Shown here in pieces: positions 7,773-16,405 of a stretch of DNA of 64,000 nucleotides. Below the pieces are notes generated by a model. That model was not told where the DNA came from and searched no databases. It worked only from the letters and a program-made list of their open reading frames with translations. This stretch comes from Nocardia cyriacigeorgica (GTDB taxonomy: Bacteria; Actinomycetota; Actinomycetes; Mycobacteriales; Mycobacteriaceae): the NCBI RefSeq assembly GCF_005863245.1, contig NZ_VBUT01000001.1, positions 62,001-126,000 of the forward strand, given 5' to 3'. Positions within the stretch are counted from its first letter, which is position 1. Each line of letters starts with the position of its first letter. The position numbers and the translations under genes are program-made.

Positions 7773-8933
7773 TCAGCCCTTGAGCAGGGCGCGGCTCATC
7801 ACCAGACGCTGGATCTGGTTGGTGCCCTCGTAGATCTGGGTGATCTTCGCGTCGCGCATCATCCGCTCCACCGGGAAGTCGGTGGTGTAGCCGGCGCCGC
7901 CGAAGAGCTGGACGGCGTTGGTGGTGACTTCCATGGCCACATCGGAGGCGAAGCACTTGGCCGCGGCGGAGATGAAGCCGAGGTTCTGCTCGCCACGCTC
8001 GGCACGCGCGGCCGAGGTGTAGACCATCAGGCGGGCCGCTTCCACCTTCATCGCCATGTCGGCCAGCATGAACTGGGTGTTCTGGAAGTCGGCGATGGCC
8101 TTGCCGAACTGCTTGCGGTCCTTGGTGTAGGCGATGGCCGCGTCCAGCGCGCCCTGGGCCAGGCCGACGGCCTGCGCGCCGATGGTGGGACGGGTGTGGT
8201 CGAGGGTCTGCAGCGCGGTCTTGAAACCGGTGCCCGGCGCGCCGATCATCCGGTCGCCGGGAACGCGACAGTTCTCGAAGTAGAGCTCGGCGGTGGGCGA
8301 ACCCTTGATGCCCAGCTTGTGCTCGAGCGGGCCGACGACGAAGCCTTCGTCGTCCTTGTGCACCATGAACGCCGAGATGCCGTTGGCGCCCTTGTCGGCG
8401 TCGGTCACGGCCATCACGGTGTACCAGGACGACTTGCCGCCGTTGGTGATCCAGCACTTGGAGCCATTGATGACCCAGTCGTCGCCGTCCTGCTTGGCGC
8501 GGGTGCGCATGCTCGCCGCGTCGGAGCCGGCCTCACGCTCGGACAGCGCGTAGGAGGCCATCTCACCGTTGACGATGTCGGGCAGCACCTTCTGCTTCAG
8601 CTCCTCGGAGCCGTTGAGGATCAGGCCCATGGTGCCGAGCTTGTTGACCGCGGGGATCAGCGAGGAGGAACCGCAGACGCGGGCGACCTCTTCGATGACG
8701 ATGCAGGTGGCGACCGAGTCCGCGCCCTGGCCGCCGTAGGCCTCGGGCACGTGCACGGCGTTGAAGCCGGCCGCGTTGAGCGCGGTCAGCGCCTCTTCCG
8801 GGAAGCGGGCGTTGCCGTCGACGTCCTTGGCGTGCGGCGCGATCTCCTTCTCGGCCAGGCCGCGGATGGCCGCACGCAGCTCATCGTGGAAGTCCTCGAG
8901 CTTGAACAGGTCGAAATCGGGGTTTCCCGCCAT
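7773..8933 (-). CDS. fadE25: Acyl-CoA dehydrogenase FadE25
   Basis: 386-residue flavin acyl-CoA dehydrogenase that introduces the alpha,beta double bond in acyl-CoA beta-oxidation. The family signatures ALSEREAGSDAASMRT and YTKDRKQFGKAIADFQ are present, as is the catalytic Glu369 in IYEGTNQIQR, the position used in short- and branched-chain enzymes. The sequence closely resembles what I recall of M. tuberculosis FadE25. The ATG at 8933 follows a GGAG ribosome site; upstream in-frame codons cross the promoter. A minus-strand -10 (TATACT) and two palindromes lie upstream, next to a TetR gene, so regulation by that repressor is likely. Confidence 0.95.
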   Translation of the reverse strand: MAGNPDFDLFKLEDFHDELRAAIRGLAEKEIAPHAKDVDGNARFPEEALTALNAAGFNAVHVPEAYGGQGADSVATCIVIEEVARVCGSSSLIPAVNKLGTMGLILNGSEELKQKVLPDIVNGEMASYALSEREAGSDAASMRTRAKQDGDDWVINGSKCWITNGGKSSWYTVMAVTDADKGANGISAFMVHKDDEGFVVGPLEHKLGIKGSPTAELYFENCRVPGDRMIGAPGTGFKTALQTLDHTRPTIGAQAVGLAQGALDAAIAYTKDRKQFGKAIADFQNTQFMLADMAMKVEAARLMVYTSAARAERGEQNLGFISAAAKCFASDVAMEVTTNAVQLFGGAGYTTDFPVERMMRDAKITQIYEGTNQIQRLVMSRALLKG

Positions 8934-8993
8934 CGGGCACGCTCCTGGTCGTGTGTGAAAGCTGCGGTCCTTTCCGGACACACAGACTGGTCC

Positions 8994-9006
8994 GGCACTC
9001 AGTGCC
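8994..9006. promoter_or_regulatory. Palindromic operator A upstream of fadE25
   Basis: GGCACTCAGTGCC is a perfect 13-bp palindrome centred at 9000. It falls just downstream of the TATACT -10 box on the minus strand, near the expected transcription start, where a bound repressor would block fadE25. Confidence 0.6.
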
Positions 9007-9018
9007 ACGTCGTTGCCG

Positions 9019-9024
9019 AGTATA
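9019..9024 (-). promoter_or_regulatory. -10 box TATACT of fadE25
   Basis: On the minus strand the hexamer reads TATACT, close to the consensus, about 86 nt before the fadE25 ATG. No good -35 box is seen 17 nt upstream. Confidence 0.5.
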
Positions 9025-9057
9025 CGCGCCGAACTCGCGCTACCGGGAGGGACCGCG

Positions 9058-9072
9058 TGGCACTGAGTGTCA
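9058..9072. promoter_or_regulatory. Palindromic operator B upstream of fadE25
   Basis: TGGCACTGAGTGTCA is a 15-bp palindrome with one mismatched pair, sharing the half-site GGCACT with operator A. The two centres are 65 bp apart and flank the -10 box. Confidence 0.55.
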
Positions 9073-9091
9073 GGATCAGCTGTGTGGCTGG

Positions 9092-9775
9092 TCACAGATT
9101 ACCGAGACGGCGTTCGAGCAGATCGGCGACCCGGCGCGGCGGCAGATCGCGCGGGAACACCGCGAGCACCATCTCGTCGGATCCGGGCCGCTGCGCACCG
9201 CGCGGGATCGCGGCCAGCTCGACCCGCAGATCGGCCGCACCTGCATCGGATTCCCCGCGCACCATGCGCCGCAACAGATAGTTGTGCGTCGCGGTGACCG
9301 CGGCGGTGAACTGCACCCGCGCCAGATCCGAGGCCTCCGGCTGCCGTTCGCGCAGGAAATCGGTGAACAGCCGCTCGTACCGGAACACCGTCACGATCTC
9401 GCGCTCGCGCAGCGCCGGCACCCGCCGCACCACCCGATACCGGCGCGCGGCGATATCGCGCCACTGCGTGAACCGCTCGAACACGCCGACCACCGCCGAG
9501 CACACCGCGTCCCACGGGTCCTCGTCGCTGGCCGCCAGATACTCCCCCGCCGCCGCCAACTGCGCCTCGTGATCGGCGAAGATCACATCTTCCTTGGACC
9601 GGAACTGCCGGAAGAACGTGCGCCGCGAGATACCCGCCGCCTCGGCGATCTCATCCACCGACGTCGACTCATACCCCTGTTCGGCGAACAATCGCAGGGC
9701 CACATCCACCACGGCCAAGCGGAACCGAACGGTATCGTCACCCGCTTTGACCCGCGCCGTCTCGTCGGTCGTCAT
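9092..9775 (-). CDS. TetR/AcrR family transcriptional regulator
   Basis: 227-residue TetR-type repressor. The N-terminal helix-turn-helix is seen in LFAEQGYESTSVDEIAEAAG followed by ISRRTFFRQFRSKEDVIF (residues about 30-75). The C-terminal half is a helical ligand-binding domain. The start at 9775 is supported by a TACGGT hexamer 6 nt upstream. It lies directly upstream of fadE25 on the same strand with two palindromes between, so it may sense an acyl-CoA and control fadE25. The ligand and operator assignment are inferred. Confidence 0.88.
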   Translation of the reverse strand: MTTDETARVKAGDDTVRFRLAVVDVALRLFAEQGYESTSVDEIAEAAGISRRTFFRQFRSKEDVIFADHEAQLAAAGEYLAASDEDPWDAVCSAVVGVFERFTQWRDIAARRYRVVRRVPALREREIVTVFRYERLFTDFLRERQPEASDLARVQFTAAVTATHNYLLRRMVRGESDAGAADLRVELAAIPRGAQRPGSDEMVLAVFPRDLPPRRVADLLERRLGNL

Positions 9776-9781
9776 CGTTTC

Positions 9782-9787
9782 ACCGTA
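9782..9787 (-). promoter_or_regulatory. Putative -10 hexamer TACGGT of the TetR gene
   Basis: The minus-strand TACGGT lies 6 nt before the ATG at 9775, so a leaderless transcript is predicted. Confidence 0.4.
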
Positions 9788-9819
9788 TCGAGCACGGGCA
9801 CGTCGATCGAGTTGCCGAC

Positions 9820-9856
9820 GGCCGTCCGGCACCGCGGCGCCCGGTGCCGGACGGCC
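9820..9856 (-). terminator. Hairpin terminator after the lipase gene
   Basis: A perfect 14-bp stem, GGCCGTCCGGCACC with GGTGCCGGACGGCC, and a 9-nt loop. It begins a few bases after the lipase stop on the minus strand. Confidence 0.7.
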
Positions 9857-9863
9857 CGTCCCG

Positions 9864-11255
9864 CTACTTGACGCCGATCGGCTTACCGAAGAACGAGGCG
9901 AAGGTTTCGCCGAAGGTCGCCGCGAGCATGGCGGCGCTCGGTGGATCCAGCACCATCAGGCCTGCGTCGAAGGTGCTGCACCCCGGCTGCGCGGGCACGC
10001 CCTCGAGCCGGTCACGCAGCCACAGCAAGGCCATCGGCGCACCGGATACCGCGGTGGTCAAGTGCTCGGCCGCATGCTCGCGGACGTACTGGACTTGAGC
10101 CTCGGGGTTGCGGCAATAGGTGTCGACCATCGTGTTGACCGGGCCGACCGGGATGAGCTCGTCCGGATTTCCCTGCCAGATGAACATCGGCATGTCCGGA
10201 ACGGACTTACCCATCCGGGTCTTGTCGATCACGTCCCGAACGACCGGATGATCCAGCGGGTCGCCGTCCACCCGCAGCATGCCCTTGATGTTGAGGAACG
10301 GGAACAGCGCCGTGTTCCACTGGACGCACAGGTTGCTCTTCACCTGTGCCAGCCCCCGCCCGAGCGGGTCGAGATCGCGGTCGAGCAGGGCCGCGAACTC
10401 GGGATACTCGTTGGCAAGACCGAGCACGGCCGCCATGATCATGCCCGACCAGGCCTGGCCGTTGCCGACCTGCAGGACGTTGCCGAGATCGGCGGGCACA
10501 CCACCCTCGGCCGCGCCGACGATATTCAGTTCAGGGGCATAACTCTGCTTCAGCTCGGCAGTATGCCCGGTCGCGATCGCACCGCCGGAGTAGCCGAACA
10601 GGCCGATCCGGGCATCGTCGGTGATCCGCATCGGCTCGAATCCACGCGCCGCGCGGATACCGTCGAGGGTGATCCGTGCGGCCAGCGGACCGGCGGCGAA
10701 GGCATTGTTCGGGCCCTGATGGTCGGGAATCACCACACCCCAGCCCTGTTGCAGGGCACCCTGCGCGATCAGGAATTCGGCCGGTGCGACGACCTGACCG
10801 AGGAATGCGGCCGCCGACCACTGCTGCACGGCGTACGACGGGGAGCAGTAGGCGGCCAGCGAGTCCTCGGCGAGCTGCATCGACACCAGCTTGTCCGGCG
10901 CCGATCCACGCGGCTTCAGCACCGTCGCCACCGCCGGGATCGCTTCGTCACGGGTGTTGTTCGATCGGTAGGACACCTGCCACGCGTCGACGTTCACCGG
11001 GATCAATCCCGCGTTCGCGACATTCACCTGCCGCGCCGCGATGATCTCACCCGGCATCTTGGACGCCACGATCTGCGCGGGCGGGTAGTAGAACTCGCGG
11101 TCCAGTTCCGGCGGCAGCGGCACCGCGGGTGCCGGCCGCACGTCGACGGGATCAGCCGCCGCGCCGCCAGGTACCAGCAATGCCCCCACGGCCACGGCCC
11201 CGGCCGCCAGGACGGCCAGGCGATGAGAAACCCGCTCCCAAGAGCTCACGCTCAC
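9864..11255 (-). CDS. Secreted lipase (secretory lipase LIP family)
   Basis: 463-residue exported alpha/beta hydrolase. A signal peptide covers about residues 1-34 (basic start, hydrophobic core around LAVLAAGAVAVGALLV, cleavage near GGAAADP). The nucleophile is Ser223 in GLFGYSGGAIATG. The acid is probably the Asp in WQGNPDELIP and the base the His in REHAAEHL. This arrangement fits the LIP family of fungal and actinobacterial triacylglycerol lipases. A GGAG ribosome site precedes the GTG start. A terminator follows, so it is a single-gene unit. The substrate range is unknown. Confidence 0.9.
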   Translation of the reverse strand: MSVSSWERVSHRLAVLAAGAVAVGALLVPGGAAADPVDVRPAPAVPLPPELDREFYYPPAQIVASKMPGEIIAARQVNVANAGLIPVNVDAWQVSYRSNNTRDEAIPAVATVLKPRGSAPDKLVSMQLAEDSLAAYCSPSYAVQQWSAAAFLGQVVAPAEFLIAQGALQQGWGVVIPDHQGPNNAFAAGPLAARITLDGIRAARGFEPMRITDDARIGLFGYSGGAIATGHTAELKQSYAPELNIVGAAEGGVPADLGNVLQVGNGQAWSGMIMAAVLGLANEYPEFAALLDRDLDPLGRGLAQVKSNLCVQWNTALFPFLNIKGMLRVDGDPLDHPVVRDVIDKTRMGKSVPDMPMFIWQGNPDELIPVGPVNTMVDTYCRNPEAQVQYVREHAAEHLTTAVSGAPMALLWLRDRLEGVPAQPGCSTFDAGLMVLDPPSAAMLAATFGETFASFFGKPIGVK

Positions 11256-11408
11256 TCCATTTCCTCACACGTCAGACACCGCCGTCTAACATTGTGGAGA
11301 GAATGGCACGCAGTGACGCGGATCGCAAATTTCTGCGATAGAGCTCCGGCTCACAGCGCCCGGGTGGCGCCGCGCCGGCCCGCACCTCGACGCGATGTGA
11401 ACGACCGC

Positions 11409-11918
11409 TCAGCCGAGCAGCTTGCGGCGCAGCGCCTCGTCCTTGTCCAGCACCATCTGCTCGAGTCCGGCCTGGAACTGCCGCATGCGCTCGAGCAGGG
11501 CCGGGTCGTGGGCGGCGAGGATGCGGGCGGCGAGCAGGCCCGCGTTGCGGGCGCCGCCGATGGAGACGGTGGCGACCGGGACGCCGGCGGGCATCTGCAC
11601 GATCGACAGTAGCGAGTCCATGCCGTCCAGATATTTCAGCGGGACCGGGACGCCGATCACCGGGAGCGGGGTCGCGGAGGCGACCATGCCGGGCAGGTGG
11701 GCGGCACCGCCCGCGCCGGCGATGATGACCTTGATGCCGCGCCCGGCCGCGTCGCGAGCGTAGTCGAGCATGCGCTGCGGGGTGCGGTGCGCGGACACCA
11801 CGCCGACCTCGAAGCGGATCCCGAACTCGGCCAGTGCCTCGGCGGCGGCCTCCATGGTCGGCCAGTCGGAGTCGCTGCCCATGATCAGGCCGACTGCCGG
11901 GCCCTGCTGCTCACTCAT
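11409..11918 (-). CDS. purE: N5-carboxyaminoimidazole ribonucleotide mutase PurE
   Basis: 169-residue PurE, which converts N5-CAIR to CAIR in purine biosynthesis. Motifs are [16 protein letters not shown] at the N-terminus (substrate phosphate site), SAHRTPQRM with the conserved His, and [14 protein letters not shown] and [12 protein letters not shown] further on. The start MSEQQG overlaps the end of purK by 8 bp, so the two are translationally coupled. Confidence 0.96.
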   Translation of the reverse strand: MSEQQGPAVGLIMGSDSDWPTMEAAAEALAEFGIRFEVGVVSAHRTPQRMLDYARDAAGRGIKVIIAGAGGAAHLPGMVASATPLPVIGVPVPLKYLDGMDSLLSIVQMPAGVPVATVSIGGARNAGLLAARILAAHDPALLERMRQFQAGLEQMVLDKDEALRRKLLG

Positions 11919-13131
11919 GCGGATCCCATCCGTCGGTCCATACGGCGTGCGACATCCAATGCGCCGCCCGCTCGGCCTTCTCCCGCACCGTGGCGACATC
12001 GTCGCCGAGCACGTTCACATGCCCGATCTTGCGATCCGGGCGCTCCCCCTTGCCGTACAGATGCACCTTCGCGTCCGGCATCCGGGCGAACAGGTGATGC
12101 AGCCGCTCGTCCATCGACATGGCCGGAGCCTCGGGGGCGCCGAGGATATTGGCCATGACCGTCACCGGCGCCAGCGGGCTGGTGTCGCCGAGCGGGTAGT
12201 CGAGCACCGCGCGCAGATGCTGTTCGAATTGGCCGGTGCGGGCGCCGTCCATGCCCCAGTGCCCGGAATTGTGCGGGCGCATGGCCAGCTCGTTGATCAG
12301 CAGCGTGCCGTCGTGGGTCTCGAACAGCTCCACCGCCATCGCGCCGACCACACCGAGTTCGCTGGCCAGCGCGAGCGCCATGGTCTCGGCTTCGGCGCCG
12401 ACCTGCTCGGACAGCTCCGGCGCGGGCGCGATGACGACCGCGCACTGCCCCTTGCGCTGCACGGTCTCCACCACCGGCCAGGTCGCGGCCTGCCCGAACG
12501 GCGAGCGCGCCACCATCGCCGACAGCTCCCGCTTCAGATCCACCCGGGCCTCGGCCAGCAGCCGCACCCCGTGCGCCAGCTGATCGGTGACGATCCGCTC
12601 GGCCTCGGCAGCGTCCTCCGGCATCCACACGCCGCGCCCGTCGTAGCCGCCGCGCACCGCCTTGACGACGATCGGCCAGCCCTGTTCGGCGCCGAACTTC
12701 ACCGCGTCGGCGGGCTCGGTCACCTCGACGAACGCGGGCACCGGCAGCCCCATGCTCGACAGCTTCATCCGCATGGCCAGCTTGTCCTGCGCGTAGAGCA
12801 GCGCCGACGGCGGCGGCTGCACATTCACGCCCTCGGCGACCAGCGTCTCGAGGTGTTCGGTCGGCACATGCTCGTGATCGAAGGTCAGCGCGTGCGAACC
12901 GACCGCGGCGGCGCGCAGCGCGGCCAGGTCGGTGTGACTGCCGAGGACGACGTCGGGGCTGACCTGCGCGGCCGGATCGGTGGGCCGCTCGGCGAGCACC
13001 CGGAGGCGCTGGCCCAGTGCGATGGCGGCCTGGTGCGTCATGCGCGCGAGCTGGCCACCGCCGATCATGGTGACGGTCGGCATTGCCGAAGGATCGAAGG
13101 AACGTGCGCTCACGTCGGTCAATACTGTCAT
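11911..13131 (-). CDS. purK: N5-carboxyaminoimidazole ribonucleotide synthase PurK
   Basis: ATP-grasp enzyme of 406 residues that carboxylates AIR with bicarbonate and ATP, supplying PurE. It shows the family start [20 protein letters not shown], the ATP-grasp block [15 protein letters not shown], and [17 protein letters not shown] near the active site. The start may be at 13131 (MTVLTD) or at an internal ATG at 13083 (MPTVTM), which is nearer the usual N-terminus of the family. It is divergent from the GtrA gene and overlaps purE. Confidence 0.95.
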   Translation of the reverse strand: MTVLTDVSARSFDPSAMPTVTMIGGGQLARMTHQAAIALGQRLRVLAERPTDPAAQVSPDVVLGSHTDLAALRAAAVGSHALTFDHEHVPTEHLETLVAEGVNVQPPPSALLYAQDKLAMRMKLSSMGLPVPAFVEVTEPADAVKFGAEQGWPIVVKAVRGGYDGRGVWMPEDAAEAERIVTDQLAHGVRLLAEARVDLKRELSAMVARSPFGQAATWPVVETVQRKGQCAVVIAPAPELSEQVGAEAETMALALASELGVVGAMAVELFETHDGTLLINELAMRPHNSGHWGMDGARTGQFEQHLRAVLDYPLGDTSPLAPVTVMANILGAPEAPAMSMDERLHHLFARMPDAKVHLYGKGERPDRKIGHVNVLGDDVATVREKAERAAHWMSHAVWTDGWDPHE

Positions 13132-13156
13132 GTCCGGTGCGAATGACCGCTACCGG

Positions 13157-13162
13157 TACACT
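13157..13162 (+). promoter_or_regulatory. Putative -10 hexamer TACACT of the GtrA gene
   Basis: TACACT lies 8 nt before the GTG at 13171, so a leaderless transcript is predicted. Confidence 0.4.
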
Positions 13163-13170
13163 CGGGCCTT

Positions 13171-13719
13171 GTGTCATTCGTCGACGACGTGGTCAGCGTC
13201 CTTCCCAAGCCTGCGCAGGAGATCGCGTATCGCCACCGTGAGCTGATCAAGTTCGCGATCGTCGGCGCGACCACCTTCGTCATCGACAGCGGAATCTTCT
13301 ACGCCCTGAAGTGGACGGTACTGGCCGAGAAGCCGGTCACCGCCAAGATCATCGCGGGCGTGATCGCGGTGATCGCCTCCTACATCCTGAACCGGGAATG
13401 GTCGTTCAAGAACCGCGGCGGGCGCGAACGCCATCACGAGGCGCTGTTGTTCTTCGGCGTCAGCGGCGTCGGCGTGGTGCTGAGCTTCGTCCCGCTGTGG
13501 ATTTCCAGCTATGTGTTCCATCTGCGCCAGCCCGATGTCAGCTTCCTGGTGGAGAACATCGCCGACTTCGTCAGCGCCTACATCATCGGCAACCTGCTGC
13601 AGATGGCGTTCCGCTTCTGGGCCATGCGCCGCTGGGTGTTCCCCGATGAGATGGAACAGATCATGGAAGAGTTCGAAGAGCTCGTCGAGGAAGAGCGCCG
13701 CCTCGGCCATCAGGGCTGA
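13171..13719 (+). CDS. GtrA family membrane protein (Rv3277-like)
   Basis: 182-residue protein with four predicted transmembrane helices, starting in FAIVGATTFVIDSGIFYALK and followed by VIAVIASYILNREWSF, which carries the GtrA motif. It ends in a charged Glu-rich tail (MEEFEELVEEERRLG) absent from the other GtrA protein in the window at 3587. Its position after purEK matches the M. tuberculosis order, where an Rv3277-type membrane protein occurs. It probably moves a lipid-linked sugar for cell envelope glycosylation; this is inferred from the family. Confidence 0.85.
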   Translation: MSFVDDVVSVLPKPAQEIAYRHRELIKFAIVGATTFVIDSGIFYALKWTVLAEKPVTAKIIAGVIAVIASYILNREWSFKNRGGRERHHEALLFFGVSGVGVVLSFVPLWISSYVFHLRQPDVSFLVENIADFVSAYIIGNLLQMAFRFWAMRRWVFPDEMEQIMEEFEELVEEERRLGHQG

Positions 13720-13734
13720 GCAGCCGCCGCGAAT

Positions 13735-15045
13735 CTAGCGCGGCTCCCCCACCACCCCGTTGGCCTGACGCGTCGCCGTCGGCGCCCCGAGGAACACCGC
13801 GAACAACGCCGGCCTGCGCCGCTGCAACTCCAGCCGCCCACCGTCGGCCTCGATCAACGCCCGCGCCAGCGCCAGCCCGACACCGGTCGAGCCCGCCCCG
13901 GAGAACCCCCGATCGAAGATGTGCGGGGCCAGCTCATCGCTGACGCCGTCGCCCTCATCGGCGATCTCCACGCACACCAGCGGCTCCCGATCCCCACCCG
14001 GGCGCACCGTGCGCACCGACACCGTGCAGGTGCCGCCGCCGTGCATGAGGGCATTGTCGATCAGCACCGCGACCGCCTCCCGCAACCGGGAACCGGTGAT
14101 CGGCGCGCGCAGCTGATCGTCACCGATCAATTGCAGGGTGCGCCCGGCCTCGGCGAACGGATGGGTCCATTCGGTGACGATGCCGCGCAGCTCGTCCATC
14201 ACCGGCACCGGATCGCGTTCGGTGGCGTCCTCGTCACGGGAGGCGCGCACCAGATCGTCGATGGCCTCGGTGAGCCGGTCGACCTGCGCCATCGCCTCCT
14301 CAGCCTCGTGCACCACATCCGGGTCACGGTGCGCCGACAGCTCGTCCAGCCGCAGCCGCACCGCGGTGAGCCGGCTGCGCAACTGGTGGGAGACGTCGGC
14401 CACCAGCGCGTGCTCGCGTTGCAGCCGACCGGCGATCTCCACGGTCGCCGAATCCAGCACATCGGAGACCCGGTCCAGCTCGGCGATGCCGTGCCTGCGC
14501 GGATCGGGCCGGAAATCACCCATGGCCAGCCGGGCCGCCCGCGCCGCCACATCGCGCAACGGATCGGCGACCCGGCGCGCGGTCACCACCGCCACCGCCA
14601 CCGCGGCGCTGAGCGAGGCCAGCACGGCCAACCCGACGACCGCGACGGCCTGGCGCTGCCTGGCATGCATCGGCGCCGACGGAACCTCGAGCCGCAACGA
14701 CCCCGACGCCCCCATCGACAGCGATTCCAGCAGCGGATCCTGCACCCGCTCCGGACCGATATCGACCTGGGAGGCGTTGTCGTGCGGCGCCGGATAGATG
14801 ATGGTGAGCTTGCCGTCGTCGGGCACCAGCGGACGCACGGTGCGCAGATCGAGGCCGTCGTGCACCCGGCCGTCCTCGCGTTCCTGGGCGATCACCTCCA
14901 CCGCGATCCGCTCGAGCCGGTTCTGCAGATCGTTGCGGGTGATGTCTTCGACCCACAGCCACGCGGTGTAGGTCAGCGGCACGCCGAGCGCCACCGTGGT
15001 GAGCATGAGCACGGTCAGCATGGACCGCAGAATCCGGCGCCGCAC
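13735..15045 (-). CDS. Sensor histidine kinase
   Basis: 436-residue membrane kinase: N-terminal helix (about residues 8-30), an extracytoplasmic domain to about residue 130, a second helix (VVGLAVLASLSAAVAVAVV), a HAMP region, then the H-box VADVSHQLRSRLTAVRLRLDEL. The ATPase domain has an N-box (EAVAVLIDNALMHGGG), a G-box (ADEGDGV) and GSTGVGLALARAL. It starts at a GTG 1 nt after the response regulator stop, so the two form an operon. The signal is unknown. This pair is not at the equivalent M. tuberculosis position as I recall it, so it is probably a lineage-specific insertion. Confidence 0.93.
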   Translation of the reverse strand: MRRRILRSMLTVLMLTTVALGVPLTYTAWLWVEDITRNDLQNRLERIAVEVIAQEREDGRVHDGLDLRTVRPLVPDDGKLTIIYPAPHDNASQVDIGPERVQDPLLESLSMGASGSLRLEVPSAPMHARQRQAVAVVGLAVLASLSAAVAVAVVTARRVADPLRDVAARAARLAMGDFRPDPRRHGIAELDRVSDVLDSATVEIAGRLQREHALVADVSHQLRSRLTAVRLRLDELSAHRDPDVVHEAEEAMAQVDRLTEAIDDLVRASRDEDATERDPVPVMDELRGIVTEWTHPFAEAGRTLQLIGDDQLRAPITGSRLREAVAVLIDNALMHGGGTCTVSVRTVRPGGDREPLVCVEIADEGDGVSDELAPHIFDRGFSGAGSTGVGLALARALIEADGGRLELQRRRPALFAVFLGAPTATRQANGVVGEPR

Positions 15046-15046
15046 G

Positions 15047-15724
15047 TCAGTCGGTGTTCAGCCGGAACCCGACACCGCGCACGGTGACGATGCGCCGCTC
15101 CGCCATCGGGCCCTCGTCCCCGATCTTGCGGCGCAGCCACGACATATGCATATCGAGGGTCTTGGAGCCGCGCAGTTCGGCATCACCCCACACCTCGCGC
15201 AGGATGGTCTCGCGCGAAACCACCTGGCCCGCCCGGTCGATGAGCACCTTGAGCAGCTCGTACTCCTTGTTGGCCAGCCCGACCTCGACGCCGTTGACCA
15301 GTACCCGCCGTGCGGCGGGCTCGAGCCGGATGCCGCCCACCTCGACGGTGTCGTCGCCGATTCCGCTGCGCCGCAACAGCGCTCGCACCCGGGCCAGCAG
15401 TTCGGCCAGCCGGAACGGTTTGCCCACGTAGTCGTCGGCGCCCGCGTCCAGCCCGACCACGAAATCGACCTCGTCGGTGCGCGCGGTCAACATCAGCACC
15501 GCCAGATCGGCACCGCGCGCCCGCACCTGACGGCACACCTCCAGCCCGTCCATGCCGGGCAGCCCGAGGTCGAGGATCAGCAGATCGTGGTTGCCTTCGA
15601 GCGCGCGGCGCAGCACCGCGGGACCGAAGCGTTCGACGGTGACCGAGTAGCCTTCCCGGCCCAAGGCGCGCGAGAGCGGCGCGGCGATGGCCTCATCGTC
15701 CTCGGCCAGCAGTACAGCGGTCAT
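15047..15724 (-). CDS. OmpR-family response regulator
   Basis: 225-residue regulator. The receiver domain has acidic residues in LAEDDEAI, the phospho-acceptor Asp in LLILDLGLPGMDG, and Lys in GKPFRLAELLARV. The C-terminal winged helix (about residues 130-225) includes VSRETILREVWGD, SKTLDMHMSWLRRKIG and VRGVGFRL. It is the first gene of the two-component operon. The ATG has a TAATCT hexamer 6 nt upstream and is probably leaderless. The target genes are unknown. Confidence 0.95.
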   Translation of the reverse strand: MTAVLLAEDDEAIAAPLSRALGREGYSVTVERFGPAVLRRALEGNHDLLILDLGLPGMDGLEVCRQVRARGADLAVLMLTARTDEVDFVVGLDAGADDYVGKPFRLAELLARVRALLRRSGIGDDTVEVGGIRLEPAARRVLVNGVEVGLANKEYELLKVLIDRAGQVVSRETILREVWGDAELRGSKTLDMHMSWLRRKIGDEGPMAERRIVTVRGVGFRLNTD

Positions 15725-15730
15725 AGAGCA

Positions 15731-15736
15731 AGATTA
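15731..15736 (-). promoter_or_regulatory. Putative -10 hexamer TAATCT of the response regulator gene
   Basis: The minus-strand TAATCT lies 6 nt before the ATG at 15724, so a leaderless transcript is predicted. Confidence 0.45.
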
Positions 15737-15764
15737 CGGATCCGCGCGGCGACCGGCGTGTCGC

Positions 15765-16292
15765 TCACCGGTAGCCGTGCGAATCGTCACGATGGCCGCG
15801 CTCGACCTCGAACACCTGGTGGTAGAGCAGCGCGTGCACCTGCTGCACCGCCGGGATGTCGTCGTATTCGAGCGGCTCCTCCGACGAGGATCCGATGATC
15901 AGGGTGCCGGTGCCGAGCAGCCGGTCGAACAGGCCGTGCCGGAACTGGACGCTGGAGATGCGGCTCATCGGGATATCGATGCCGGTATGGGTGATCACGC
16001 CTTGGCGCACCAGCACCCGCCGCTGCGTGATGATGAAGTGCGTCGACTTCCAGCTGATCAGCGGGATGACGCAGCGCCAGACCACGATGAGCAGCCAGAT
16101 CAGGAAGATCACCAGCAGCAGGATCGACCGGCCGGGCGTCTCGGTATTGCGGTAGGCCACCCCACCGGCGAAGCCCGCCAAGGCAGTGGCGACGATCAAG
16201 GTGACGACCGGCCAGAACAGCATCTTCCAGTGCGGATGACGATGCAGTATCAGCTCTTCGTCGGGCGCCAGGACGTCCTCCGGATAACCCAT
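15765..16292 (-). CDS. PH-domain membrane protein (Rv3278c-like)
   Basis: 175-residue membrane protein. Two hydrophobic segments (LFWPVVTLIVATALAGFAG and ILLLVIFLIWLLIVVW, about residues 25-75) are followed by a bacterial PH-like (YdbS/YdbT) domain containing HFIITQRRVLVRQGVI and IPMSRISSVQF. Function is unknown; the domain often occurs in envelope proteins. The place between GtrA and birA matches M. tuberculosis Rv3278c as I recall it. The upstream TAGGGT is 7 nt from the ATG. Confidence 0.88.
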   Translation of the reverse strand: MGYPEDVLAPDEELILHRHPHWKMLFWPVVTLIVATALAGFAGGVAYRNTETPGRSILLLVIFLIWLLIVVWRCVIPLISWKSTHFIITQRRVLVRQGVITHTGIDIPMSRISSVQFRHGLFDRLLGTGTLIIGSSSEEPLEYDDIPAVQQVHALLYHQVFEVERGHRDDSHGYR

Positions 16293-16299
16293 GTGCCGA

Positions 16300-16305
16300 A
16301 CCCTA
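16300..16305 (-). promoter_or_regulatory. Putative -10 hexamer TAGGGT of the PH-domain gene
   Basis: The minus-strand TAGGGT lies 7 nt before the ATG at 16292, so a leaderless transcript is predicted. Confidence 0.4.
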
Positions 16306-16405
16306 CCGCCCGCAATCGCGAAACGACCGGCGCGCGGCGGGGTGTCGAGGCCGGCGGTGGGCCTGGAACGCTCTCGACCGCAACGGGTTCAGTGACGCGG
16401 GGGCG

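Noticed and set aside
7662..9281. Long plus-strand open frame of 539 codons opposite fadE25
   Set aside because: It is antisense to a clear acyl-CoA dehydrogenase and its product is a low-complexity Gly/His/Arg-rich sequence with no family features, as expected in high-GC DNA.
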